The position numbers and the translations under genes were made by a program. Of a stretch of 64,000 nt of DNA, positions 38,091 through 48,639 are shown in pieces (position 1 is the first letter of the stretch; each line of letters opens with the position of its first letter). The notes below the pieces were generated by a model. That model was not told the DNA's origin and searched no databases. It was given only the letters and a program-made list of their open reading frames with translations. The DNA is from Chitinasiproducens palmae (GTDB lineage: Bacteria > Pseudomonadota > Gammaproteobacteria > Burkholderiales > Burkholderiaceae): assembly GCF_900095735.1 (NCBI RefSeq), contig NZ_FNLO01000004.1, positions 248,001 through 312,000 of the forward strand, written 5' to 3'.

Positions 38091-39456
38091 GTTCATCCTC
38101 TGGAAGCAGGGTCGCGACCGTCACGGTCTGGGTCGTGAAATATCGCTTCGCCGCCGCGCAGACCTGCTCCACGCTGACCGCGCAAAGACGCGCATCGATC
38201 TCGGCAAGATCGTCCGGACGGAAACCCAGCACGGCGAGCCGGCCCACCGCGCCGGCCTCGTCGAAGATCGAATCGCTGCGGTAGATGCGCGAGACGATCA
38301 GACGCGTCTTGACGCGTTCGAGCGCGGCACCGTCGACGTCGCCGGCGGCGATACGTGCAAGCAGCGCATGGATTTCCCGCTCGACCCGGGCCGGATCGAC
38401 ATCGGCCGCGGCAATCGCGCCGATCACGAACAATCCCGGTTCGCGGCTGTAGCAGTCGTACCAGGCCCACACCTCGTCGGCGACACGGCGCTTGCGCACC
38501 AGCGCCAGTTCCAGGACGCGCTGCGCGTCGAGCAGTTCGGCCAGGACCACCAGCGCGAACACGTCGTCCTGCTGCCGCGCCGTTGTGTCGCGCGCGTGCT
38601 GACCGTCGTCGGCCGGCGCGCTGGCCGTTGCCAGGCTGCTCAGGTTCGGCGCCTTGAAGCCGAGCGCAAGCTGCGGCGCCGGCACGCGCGCCAGGGTTTC
38701 GATACGCCGCGCGCCACGCTGTTCGGGCTCGCGCTGCGGCCGGCGCTGGGGCAGCGGCCGCGCGTCGATCGCGCCGTAGTAGCGTGCCGCCAGGTCGAAG
38801 GCGCCTTGCGGGTCGACGTCGCCCGCCACGATCAGCGTCGCGTTGTTCGGCGCATACCAGTCCCGATACCACGCGCGCGCGTCGTCGACGTGCATCGCCT
38901 CCAGGTCATCCATCCAGCCGACGATGGGCCAGCGCTGCGGCGACGCATGAAACGCGCTGGCAAACAGCCCCTCGTACAGCAGGCCGGTCGGATCGTCGTC
39001 ATTGGTCTGACGCCGCTCTTCCATGATCACGCGCAGTTCGCGGACGAAGTCGGCCTCGCCGATGACCAGGTCGGTGATCCGTTCCGCCTCGATCGCCATG
39101 ACCGCCTCGAGGGCGTCCGCCGGCGCCTCCACCGTGTAGGCGGTGTAGTCGGTCCAGGTCAGCGCGTTGGCGTAGCCGCCCAGGGCGCTGATCTGCCGGT
39201 CGTAATCGCCGACGCCATAGCGGTGCGTGCCGTTGAACATCAGATGCTCGACGATGTGCGCCAGGCCGGTGCGTCCGCTCTGTTCGTCGATCGACCCCAC
39301 CCGGAACCACAGGCCGTGGGCAACCACCGGCGCGCGATGGTCCTCCATCACGATCAATCGCATGCCGTTTGCCAGCGTGCGTTCGTGGCACCGCGCGGGC
39401 ACCGACGCCGGCAGCGCCCGCTGGCTCGCTTGCCGCGCCGATACTGCGTCAGCCAT
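38083..39456 (-). CDS. M16 zinc peptidase, catalytic subunit
   Basis: 457 aa. ANGMRLIVMEDHRAPVVAHGLWFRVGSIDE precedes the inverted zinc motif HIVEH in GLAHIVEHLMFNGT; the distal Glu is in the IEAERITDLVI helix. YAPNNATLIVAGDVD starts the link to the second lobe. A GAGAGGAAAGC site fixes the ATG at 39456; the open frame continues 63 codons upstream but without a convincing signal peptide. Many relatives are exported, so an intracellular pair would be unusual. Substrate unknown. First gene of the minus-strand run toward rsmD and coaD. Confidence 0.9.
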   Translation of the reverse strand: MADAVSARQASQRALPASVPARCHERTLANGMRLIVMEDHRAPVVAHGLWFRVGSIDEQSGRTGLAHIVEHLMFNGTHRYGVGDYDRQISALGGYANALTWTDYTAYTVEAPADALEAVMAIEAERITDLVIGEADFVRELRVIMEERRQTNDDDPTGLLYEGLFASAFHASPQRWPIVGWMDDLEAMHVDDARAWYRDWYAPNNATLIVAGDVDPQGAFDLAARYYGAIDARPLPQRRPQREPEQRGARRIETLARVPAPQLALGFKAPNLSSLATASAPADDGQHARDTTARQQDDVFALVVLAELLDAQRVLELALVRKRRVADEVWAWYDCYSREPGLFVIGAIAAADVDPARVEREIHALLARIAAGDVDGAALERVKTRLIVSRIYRSDSIFDEAGAVGRLAVLGFRPDDLAEIDARLCAVSVEQVCAAAKRYFTTQTVTVATLLPEDEHV

Positions 39457-39689
39457 GCTTTCCTCTCTGCTAAAATGTGCCGGTTGTGCTGTCGGCGCCG
39501 CGCGAGCAATCGTCCCGCTCGCCGCGTACGGCAACGTCGAGGCCATGCCGCTCGCGATGCCGCCAATGCAGCACGGCGCCGACGCCAAGCTCATTTCCGC
39601 ACGCCACTCGCCCGCCGCTGCGAGCGGCGCCTGCGGGTCTCGCACGATACACCGCCCGGCTCACCGACCGGGCCGGCCCGTACATAAAT

Positions 39690-41324
39690 ATGTTCAGTTT
39701 TTTCAAACGCTTCACCCGCTCTCAGAACGAAGCGGCGGCGCCAGAGAAGCGCGATGATACGCCGGCCGAGACGCCCGCGCCGGGCGAAGCCGACGTGGCG
39801 CGCGATGCGGCACCTGTTGCGCCGCTAGAGACGCCGCCAGGCACGCCGGCACCGATTCCGGCCCCCCCGTCTGCCCCGGTACCGACGGCTTCGCCGGTTC
39901 CGACGCCTACGCCGGTTCCGACGCCCGCGCCGGTTCCGACGCCCGCGCCGGTTCCGACGCCCGCGCCTGTTCGGACGCCCGCGCCTGTTCCGACGCCCGC
40001 GCCTGTTCCGACGCCCGCGCCTGTTCCGACGCCCGCGCCTGTTCCGACGCCCGCGCCTGTTCCGACGCCCGCGCCTGTTCCGACGCCTGCGCCTGCATCC
40101 GCTCCAGCCGCCACGCCTGCCACGACCGCGTCGTTTGCGCCGGCGCAGCAGCCGGCCCCGCAGCCGCAAGCCGGCTTCGAGATGCCTGGCAGCGTCTCGG
40201 CAACCACACCGGCGACGACGCCGCCCGAGCGCTCCGACGCACCGGAAGCCGCGTCCCAGGGCGGTTGGCTAGGCCGGATCTTCGGACGCGGTGGCGAGGC
40301 CGCACCGATCGAAACGCCGGTGCCGCCGCCCGTCGAGGTGCCGGCAGCGGCATCGTTCACGACGGTCGAGCGCACGGACGACTACGAGATCGTCGCGCCG
40401 CCGGCGCAGGCGCCCGCCGAGAAGCAATCGTGGCTGCGCCGGCTGCGCAGTGGCCTGTCGAAGACGAGCGCCGGCATCGCGGGCATCTTCGTCGGCGTCA
40501 AGGTCGACGAAGCATTGTTCGAAGACCTGGAAGCCGCGTTGCTGATGGCCGACGCCGGCATGGATGCGACGCAATATCTGATCGACGCGCTGCGCGACCG
40601 GGTGCGCTACGAGCGGCTGACCGACGGCGCCCAGGTCAAGGCGGCGCTGCGCGATCTGTTGGTCGAGTTGCTGCAGCCGCTGGAGCGCTCCCTGGTGCTG
40701 GGACGGGCGACGCCGCTCGTGATGATGATCGCGGGCGTGAACGGCGCGGGCAAGACCACCAGCATCGGCAAGCTCGCGCGTCATCTGCAGAACTACGGGC
40801 AATCGGTGCTGCTGGCGGCCGGCGATACGTTCCGTGCCGCCGCACGCGAACAGTTGGCGATCTGGGGCGAACGCAACAGCGTGACGGTGGTCGAGCAGGA
40901 AGGCGGCGATCCGGCCGCGGTGATCTTCGACGCCGTGAATGCGGCGCGCGCTCGCAAGATCGACGTGATGATGGCCGACACTGCCGGCCGCTTGCCGACG
41001 CAGCTGCACCTGATGGAAGAGCTGCGCAAGATCAAGCGCGTGATCGCCAAGGCCGATGCCGCGGCGCCACACGAAGTGCTGCTGGTGATCGACGCTAACA
41101 ACGGCCAGAACGCGCTCGCCCAGGTCAAGGCCTTCGACGATGCGCTGGGCCTCACCGGGCTGATCGTCACCAAGCTCGACGGCAGCGCGAAGGGGGGCAT
41201 CCTGGCCGCCATCGCCCGGCAGCGTCCGATTCCGGTCTATTTCATCGGCGTCGGCGAGAAGGTCGAGGATCTACAGCCGTTCTCGGCCCTTGAGTTCGCC
41301 AACGCCCTGCTCGGCGACGATTGA
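39690..41324 (+). CDS. ftsY: signal recognition particle receptor FtsY
   Basis: 544 aa. SRP receptor GTPase for co-translational membrane targeting. The N-terminal A domain (about 1-240) is long, acidic/Pro-rich and contains eleven VPTPAP-type hexapeptides coded by an 18-bp tandem repeat. The NG domain fills 260-544: G1 AGVNGAGKTT, DTAGRL, TKLDGSAKGG and the C-terminal VEDLQPFSALEFANALLG. MFSFFKRF at the start is the basic membrane-targeting helix common to beta-proteobacterial FtsY. Divergent from the M16 pair. Confidence 0.96.
   Translation: MFSFFKRFTRSQNEAAAPEKRDDTPAETPAPGEADVARDAAPVAPLETPPGTPAPIPAPPSAPVPTASPVPTPTPVPTPAPVPTPAPVPTPAPVRTPAPVPTPAPVPTPAPVPTPAPVPTPAPVPTPAPVPTPAPASAPAATPATTASFAPAQQPAPQPQAGFEMPGSVSATTPATTPPERSDAPEAASQGGWLGRIFGRGGEAAPIETPVPPPVEVPAAASFTTVERTDDYEIVAPPAQAPAEKQSWLRRLRSGLSKTSAGIAGIFVGVKVDEALFEDLEAALLMADAGMDATQYLIDALRDRVRYERLTDGAQVKAALRDLLVELLQPLERSLVLGRATPLVMMIAGVNGAGKTTSIGKLARHLQNYGQSVLLAAGDTFRAAAREQLAIWGERNSVTVVEQEGGDPAAVIFDAVNAARARKIDVMMADTAGRLPTQLHLMEELRKIKRVIAKADAAAPHEVLLVIDANNGQNALAQVKAFDDALGLTGLIVTKLDGSAKGGILAAIARQRPIPVYFIGVGEKVEDLQPFSALEFANALLGDD
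39897..40094 (+). repeat. 18-bp minisatellite in ftsY, eleven units
   Basis: Eleven in-frame head-to-tail units of GTTCCGACGCCCGCGCCT and close variants (third-base changes, one GTTCGG unit giving Arg for Pro). The repeat encodes VPTPAP. Because the unit is a multiple of three, copy-number change would lengthen or shorten the linker without breaking the frame. Later units are more alike than the first four, as expected from recent expansion. Confidence 0.92.
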
Positions 41325-41390
41325 CGCAAGCAAGACGGCCGGGGCGGCCGGGCAGCTAACGCGGGCGTGTCCGGTGCCGGCCCCCCAGGC

Positions 41391-41423
41391 CCCCAGGCCG
41401 GTATGGACCTGGGCGGCCTGGGG
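41391..41423. terminator. convergent hairpin between ftsY and FAH gene
   Basis: Perfect 10-bp inverted repeat CCCCAGGCCG / CGGCCTGGGG with a 13-nt loop, midway between two convergent genes. No T-run is present on either strand, so its role as a bidirectional terminator is inferred from position. Confidence 0.5.
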
Positions 41424-41437
41424 CCCGCGCCAGACGA

Positions 41438-42136
41438 TCAGCGAACCTTCACCTCGAGGGTGTACAGCTCGTCCACGCCGAAACGCATCGTTTGTCCGCG
41501 CTTCACCGGCCCCACGCCGGCCGGCGTGCCGGTGAAGATCAGGTCGCCGGCCTTCAGCTCGAACAACGTCGAGAGCGACGCGATCGTGTCGGCCACCGGC
41601 CAGATCATTTCCTTCAGGTCGCCGCGCTGCCGCGTCTCGCCGTCGACTTCGAGCCAGATCGCGCCCGCGCTGGGATGCCCGGCCTTTGCGACTGGACGGA
41701 TCGGGCCGATCGGGCCCGACTTGTCGAAACCCTTCGCCGCGTCCCAGGGCCGGCCAAGCTTCTTCGCCTGCGCCTGCAGATCGCGACGCGTCATGTCGAG
41801 TCCCAGCGCATAGCCATACACCTTGTCGAGTGCCTGCGCAGCCGGGATGTCACGGCCGCCGGCGGCCAACGCGACCACCAGCTCGACCTCGTAATGCAGA
41901 TCGGCCGTTTGCGGCGGATACGGCAGTTCGCCGGCCGTGCCAATGGCCACCGGGAACACGGCGTCGGCCGGCTTCGAGAAGAAGAACGGCGGCTCGCGAT
42001 CCGGATCGTGTCCCATCTCGCGCGCATGGTCGGCGTAGTTGCGTCCGACGCAGTACACGCGCCGCACCGGAAAGGTTGCCTGTTCGCCCTCGACCGGCAG
42101 GCTGGTCGCCGCCTGCGGCTCGATTACATAGCTCAT
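41438..42136 (-). CDS. fumarylacetoacetate hydrolase family protein
   Basis: 232 aa, a single FAH catalytic domain. YCVGRNYADHAREMGHDP begins the fold; FFFSKPADAV, HYEVELVVAL (metal-binding Glu residues), KGFDKSGPIGP and GDLIFTGTPAGVGPV follow. Members include acylpyruvate hydrolases/oxaloacetate decarboxylases (FAHD1/YcgM) and true FAH; length favours the YcgM-like group. AAGGAG lies about 9 nt upstream of the ATG. The exact substrate cannot be told. Confidence 0.92.
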   Translation of the reverse strand: MSYVIEPQAATSLPVEGEQATFPVRRVYCVGRNYADHAREMGHDPDREPPFFFSKPADAVFPVAIGTAGELPYPPQTADLHYEVELVVALAAGGRDIPAAQALDKVYGYALGLDMTRRDLQAQAKKLGRPWDAAKGFDKSGPIGPIRPVAKAGHPSAGAIWLEVDGETRQRGDLKEMIWPVADTIASLSTLFELKAGDLIFTGTPAGVGPVKRGQTMRFGVDELYTLEVKVR

Positions 42137-42314
42137 GCAAATCACTCCTTGGAAAGTGGGGGCGGGCCCGAGGCGCCGCGTGCGTGCAACAATAGCACCT
42201 AGCGCGCGTGCCGGTTGCCGACGCAATGAAAGCAACGGCCTCCGGGCAACGCTTTCGTCCGGCGCAGCGATGCACTCGATTGCCACGCGCAGCGCCCCAC
42301 GAGAACAGAAGGCA

Positions 42315-43394
42315 ATGACAGAAGCAGCTTTTTCCTGCGCGCCGTACATCAAGGAGATCGGCCGTGGCGCACGTGGCGCGCGTGCCCTGTCGGGCGACGA
42401 CGCGGCCCGGCTCTTCGACGCGATGCTGTCCGGCCAGGTCGGCCCGGTCGAGACTGGCGCCATCGTGATGGCCTATCGCATCAAGGGCGAGGCGCCAGAG
42501 GAACTGGCCGGCATGCTCCGCGCAGCCCATGCGCATTTGACGCCGGTCGCGGTGCCGGCGGGCGCTGGACGGGCCGTCGCGATCCCGAGCTACAACGGCG
42601 CGCGCAAGCAGCCGAACCTGACGCCGCTGCTCGCCCTGCTCCTCGCGCGCGAGGGCGTACCGGTGCTGGTCCACGGGGTCGGCACCGACCCCGGCCGGGT
42701 CACCAGTGCGGACATCTTCAGCGCGCTCGGCCATCCACCGGTCGCCAGCACGGCGGACGCGGCCGCCGCGCTGACCGGCGCGCGCCTCGCCTTCCTGCCG
42801 ATCGAAGCCCTGTCGCCGGCGCTGGCGGGCCTGCTCGCGCTGCGCCGGACGCTCGGCGTGCGGAATTCGGCGCACACCATCGTCAAGCTGCTGCAGCCGT
42901 TCGATACACCCGGCCTGCGGCTGGTCAACTATACGCACCCGCCCTATCGCGACAGTCTCGCGGCCCTGTTCGCCGCCCATGCCGAGGTTGCGCAGGGCGA
43001 CGTGCTGCTGGCGCGCGGCACGGAGGGCGAGGCGGTCGCCGACACGCGCCGGCAGGTGCAGGTCGACTGGTTCCGCGACGGCCAGCAACGGATCGTGGCC
43101 CAGGCGGCACGCGTCGCCGCCGATCCGACGGAAACGCTGCCGGCTTGCGATGCGCAGGCGACTGCCGGCTGGATTGCCGACGTGCTGGCGGGGCGCCAGC
43201 CGGTGCCGGCCTCGATCGCGCGCCAGGTCGAAGCCATTGTCAGGATCGTGCGGGATGCCGCCGTGGGAGACTCGCCAAGCCCCGCCCCCGTTGCGCGCAC
43301 CGAGGCCATGCCGACCGGGCGGATTGCGCAAGCGCCGCCGCTTGCGGACGGCACCGCCGACGCGCCGGACAACGCAAGGCGCGACGCGCAATGA
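42315..43394 (+). CDS. ybiB: TrpD2/YbiB family protein
   Basis: 359 aa, homologous to anthranilate phosphoribosyltransferase but of the YbiB type. E. coli YbiB binds nucleic acids and lacks TrpD activity. YIKEIGRGARGARALSGDDAARLFDAMLSGQV is the N-terminal helical domain; PSYNGARKQPNLTPLLALLLAREGVPVLVHGV and LGVRNSAHTIVKLLQPF form the catalytic-domain remnant. The C-terminal ~40 residues are a low-complexity tail. Its stop overlaps the next gene's start (ATGA). Confidence 0.9.
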   Translation: MTEAAFSCAPYIKEIGRGARGARALSGDDAARLFDAMLSGQVGPVETGAIVMAYRIKGEAPEELAGMLRAAHAHLTPVAVPAGAGRAVAIPSYNGARKQPNLTPLLALLLAREGVPVLVHGVGTDPGRVTSADIFSALGHPPVASTADAAAALTGARLAFLPIEALSPALAGLLALRRTLGVRNSAHTIVKLLQPFDTPGLRLVNYTHPPYRDSLAALFAAHAEVAQGDVLLARGTEGEAVADTRRQVQVDWFRDGQQRIVAQAARVAADPTETLPACDAQATAGWIADVLAGRQPVPASIARQVEAIVRIVRDAAVGDSPSPAPVARTEAMPTGRIAQAPPLADGTADAPDNARRDAQ

Positions 43395-44197
43395 CGGACT
43401 TCCTGTTCAATCTGCCAAACTGGCTGCTGTTCGTGGCCGCGATCGCCGGCCTGCTGCTGCTGACCTTCATCGCAGCGGGTCTGCGGGCGCTGGTGAACCG
43501 GCTGCTGCCGCCGCCCGCGCCGAGCCGGGTGGTGACGACCTTGTTGACGGGCCTGCTGGTGCCGACCGGTGTGCTGTTCGCGTCGATCGCCAACGACGTC
43601 TACCGCGTCGACCAGCGCGCCAACGACGTGGTCGCGCAGGAGGCGGTGGCGCTCGCCAACCTGATCCACGTGATGCAGCGCTCGCCGAACGGCCAGCCGG
43701 TCGTCGTCGCTGCGCGCGGCTATGCGCACGCGGCCGTGGTCGGCGAATGGCCGACGATGGACCGAGGCGGCGCGGATGCGGAGACAACCCGGGAGTTCGA
43801 CGCACTCGGCGATGCCCTGCTCGCCCGTCTCGACGTGCCGGCCGGCCGCGAGCGGATCGACGCCGACGCCGCGCGCCGCTACTACATCCAGCTCGGCAAT
43901 GCGCGCGACGAACGACTGCGCATCGCGCGCGAGCACGTCGGCGCGAAGAAGTGGCTGACGTTGCTCACCTTGCTGGCCGTCAGCGCCTATGTCGTCGCCG
44001 AGTTGCACCCGCACGGCCGGCGCGACCGCATCGTGGCCCTGGTGCTGTATGCGCTCGCCTTCGGCAGCTTGGCCTTCCTGATCCTGGTCTATGACCGGCC
44101 GTTCACCGGACGCACCATCGTCGAGCCGGTCGAATTGCACGCCCTGCTTGCCCGTCCAGCCGACCAGCCGGTGGGCGATCCGCGCGACCTGCGCTGA
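43391..44197 (+). CDS. DUF4239 (bestrophin-like) membrane protein
   Basis: 268 aa. Four likely membrane helices: about 11-30, 46-66, 192-208 and 213-232. The middle is a soluble, Arg-rich segment with QRANDVVAQEAVALANLIHVMQ. This layout (two N-terminal helices, cytoplasmic loop, two C-terminal helices) and the C-terminal YDRPFTGRTIVEP match DUF4239 proteins. Function is unknown; channel activity is only suggested by distant similarity. Translationally coupled to ybiB. Confidence 0.75.
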   Translation: MTDFLFNLPNWLLFVAAIAGLLLLTFIAAGLRALVNRLLPPPAPSRVVTTLLTGLLVPTGVLFASIANDVYRVDQRANDVVAQEAVALANLIHVMQRSPNGQPVVVAARGYAHAAVVGEWPTMDRGGADAETTREFDALGDALLARLDVPAGRERIDADAARRYYIQLGNARDERLRIAREHVGAKKWLTLLTLLAVSAYVVAELHPHGRRDRIVALVLYALAFGSLAFLILVYDRPFTGRTIVEPVELHALLARPADQPVGDPRDLR

Positions 44198-44272
44198 GGC
44201 AAACCGGCGCCGGGCCGATGCAGAACAATCGCAGGACCCTCGCAGGGCGATCGGCGGCCAGCGACGCGCCGT

Positions 44273-44360
44273 CGACCGGCCATCAACGGCCCAGCGACGG
44301 GCCATCCACGGGCCATCGACGGGCCATCGACGGGCCATCGACGAGCCATCGACGAGCCAT
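44273..44360. repeat. 11-bp tandem repeat, eight units
   Basis: Eight consecutive 11-mers, mostly CGACGGGCCAT with variants (CGACCGGCCAT first, two CGACGAGCCAT last). It ends 36 bp before the putative leuA promoter. The period is not a multiple of three and the region is non-coding. Not a CRISPR array: there are no spacers. Confidence 0.9.
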
Positions 44361-44396
44361 TAATAGGCCGAAGCCGGCGGCACGCCCAACGGCCGT

Positions 44397-44426
44397 TTGA
44401 CCTGCGGCGGTCGAGCTTGCTATAGT
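44397..44426 (+). promoter_or_regulatory. sigma-70 promoter for the leuA leader
   Basis: TTGACC (44397-44402) and TATAGT (44421-44426) with an 18-bp spacer, the best sigma-70 match noticed in the window. Predicted transcription start is about 44432-44434, which coincides with the ATG of the leader ORF at 44433. Confidence 0.7.
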
Positions 44427-44432
44427 CGGTCC

Positions 44433-44573
44433 ATGGTCTCCGCTCTCACCCCTTCCGTTTCTGTCGCGCAGCGCTGCGTTGCGCGTGCCGTTTCGTCGGA
44501 CCATCGGAACGTGCATTCACTACGGAAGCTATCCGCGTCGCTATCGCGACTATCGGCACGACTATGTGACTAG
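44433..44573 (+). CDS. putative leucine leader peptide (attenuator)
   Basis: 46-codon ORF starting at or next to the predicted transcription start, so it may be leaderless; a GTG at 44511 (20 codons) is an alternative start. Leu codons 30, 33, 37, 40 and 44 are all CTA, a codon hardly used by the surrounding GC-rich genes, spaced every 3-4 codons just before the stop (LRKLSASLSRLSARLCD). Its position, promoter and the following hairpins suggest leucine-dependent ribosome stalling that controls leuA. It is not in any family I know by sequence; the role is inferred. Confidence 0.55.
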   Translation: MVSALTPSVSVAQRCVARAVSSDHRNVHSLRKLSASLSRLSARLCD

Positions 44574-46619
<2,046 letters not shown>

Positions 46620-46631
46620 GAATGACTGTAC

Positions 46632-46661
46632 GTGCGCGCTTTAGCCTGGCTGAGCGCGCAC
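46632..46661. terminator. convergent hairpin between leuA and pagL-like gene
   Basis: Perfect 9-bp stem GTGCGCGCT / AGCGCGCAC with a 12-nt loop, 12 bp after the leuA stop. No T-run; likely bidirectional terminator or 3'-end stabiliser by position. Confidence 0.55.
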
Positions 46662-46697
46662 CTGCCGGGTTTGCTGGTCGGCGGCGGTCCGCCCTGC

Positions 46698-47255
46698 TCA
46701 GAAGTTGTACTGCGCGTAGATCTGGTGGAAGTTGATACCCGGATTGGGGTGCTTGATGCCGGCGTTCGAGAGGTGCTGGAAGCGGTAGCCGACCTGATAC
46801 TGCTGACGCTCACCGAACTTCGCACCGACGCCGACCATGTCGGCAAACTGGAAGCCAGACGACAGCGTGTAGTCGGAGGTGATGCGGGGATGCGAGATGA
46901 GCCGGACGCCCACGCCAGCTTCGACATAGGGCCGGATGGCGCCCGAGGATTTTTCGAACCGGAGGACCGGCGTCGCGCCGACTTCGTAAATGTTCTTGTT
47001 GACGTTGCCTTCGTCGGTGTGCCAGTAGGCCAGGTGTCCTTCACCGACCAGCGCGAAGTGCCAGCCGCCGATTTCCCACCACGTCAGATTCGGGTCCCAG
47101 ACGATCCCGAGATCGACCTTGCGGACATGATGGTCGGCCGTACCGGCGGCAACCTGGAAGCCGAAACGGTCGGCGCGGGCCTGACCGGCTGTCAGTGCGA
47201 GGCATGCGCCGACGCTTACCGCAGCAAGCGTCCTGACGGACCTGCTCTTGTACAT
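46698..47255 (-). CDS. PagL-like lipid A 3-O-deacylase
   Basis: 185 aa. Signal peptide cleaved after ARA28, then an 8-strand outer-membrane barrel. The active-site signature is YRFQHLSNAGIKHPNPG with His161 and Ser163. PagL removes the 3-O acyl chain of lipid A. In the Pseudomonas enzyme a catalytic Glu lies 14 residues after the His; here that position is Asn175, so activity is uncertain. The start at 47255 has GAGGGGAA upstream and gives a standard signal peptide. Terminal residues YNF fit a barrel protein. Confidence 0.82.
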   Translation of the reverse strand: MYKSRSVRTLAAVSVGACLALTAGQARADRFGFQVAAGTADHHVRKVDLGIVWDPNLTWWEIGGWHFALVGEGHLAYWHTDEGNVNKNIYEVGATPVLRFEKSSGAIRPYVEAGVGVRLISHPRITSDYTLSSGFQFADMVGVGAKFGERQQYQVGYRFQHLSNAGIKHPNPGINFHQIYAQYNF

Positions 47256-47347
47256 TGATGTTCCCCTCGGATGACCGGCCATGCCTTCGCGCTTTGCGCC
47301 CGACCGGTGTCCGTATTGTATTGACTTGCCTAGCTATCTGTCGCGGC

Positions 47348-47369
47348 AAAGTTCCGCGGAACTTTTTTT
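47348..47369. promoter_or_regulatory. 18-bp perfect palindrome plus T-run
   Basis: AAAGTTCCGCGGAACTTT reads the same on both strands and is followed on the plus strand by four more T. As RNA it could be an intrinsic terminator (7-bp stem, CGCG loop); as DNA it is a typical dimeric-regulator operator. No plus-strand gene ends nearby, so a leader attenuator for rpoH or an operator shared by pagL and rpoH is more likely. Confidence 0.5.
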
Positions 47370-47449
47370 GATTTTCGCTATCAAACTTTCATATCGATAG
47401 CAAAAAGTGTTGAATCGGGTAGGGTTTCTTAGCAGTCAGGGTTTTCGAG

Positions 47450-47458
47450 TGCTAAGAT
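47450..47458 (+). promoter_or_regulatory. possible extended -10 for rpoH
   Basis: TGC-TAAGAT forms an extended -10 (TGn plus hexamer) 29 bp before the rpoH GTG. The -35 region is poor (TTAGCA). CTTGAAA at 47464-47470 resembles a heat-shock -35, but no matching -10 follows. Confidence 0.35.
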
Positions 47459-47486
47459 GCTTTCTTGAAACTAGATGAGGAAATGC

Positions 47487-48413
<927 letters not shown>

Positions 48414-48480
48414 CCGCATCAGGCCGCATGGTCGGCCGGCATGCCGCCGACGAGACCCGCTCCGAAACTCGCGCCTGAGC

Positions 48481-48516
48481 TAGCACCTAGCCAGCACCTG
48501 GCCAGCACCTGAGCCG
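48481..48516. repeat. short tandem repeat after rpoH
   Basis: About three units of AGCACCTGGCC-like 11-mers between the rpoH stop and its terminator. Non-coding. Confidence 0.55.
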
Positions 48517-48531
48517 GCGCCGAAACGAAAA

Positions 48532-48564
48532 ACGGGCGACAGCCAAGCTGTCGCCCGTTTTTTT
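48532..48564 (+). terminator. Rho-independent terminator after rpoH
   Basis: ACGGGCGACAGC (48532-48543) pairs perfectly with GCTGTCGCCCGT (48547-48558) around a 3-nt loop and is followed by T7. An A-rich lead-in makes it partly bidirectional; it may also serve the convergent SCO gene. Confidence 0.93.
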
Positions 48565-48639
48565 GTGCGCCCGCCGCACGCCGGACCTGGATCCGCGCTT
48601 GCGGGCCATCAAACCGGGCGCCCTCCTTCCTCTCTTTCG

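Larger units (their letters stand above)
47256..47486. other. AT-rich pagL-rpoH divergent spacer
   Basis: 231 bp, clearly richer in A/T than its neighbours. It contains the perfect palindrome at 47348-47365 with a T7 run, and a second inverted repeat GCTATC/GATAGC (47377-47382 and 47396-47401). Both pagL and rpoH promoters must lie here; the two repeats are good candidates for regulator sites. Confidence 0.5.

Noticed and set aside
37423-39687. 754-aa plus-strand ORF across the M16 genes
   Set aside because: Antisense to two clear M16 family genes; composition typical of a shadow.
39897-40094. CRISPR-like array
   Set aside because: Direct repeats without spacers, in frame inside ftsY; it is a coding minisatellite.
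44273-44360. CRISPR or origin iterons
   Set aside because: No unique spacers, and no dnaA/rep gene, DnaA boxes or AT-rich unwinding region nearby.
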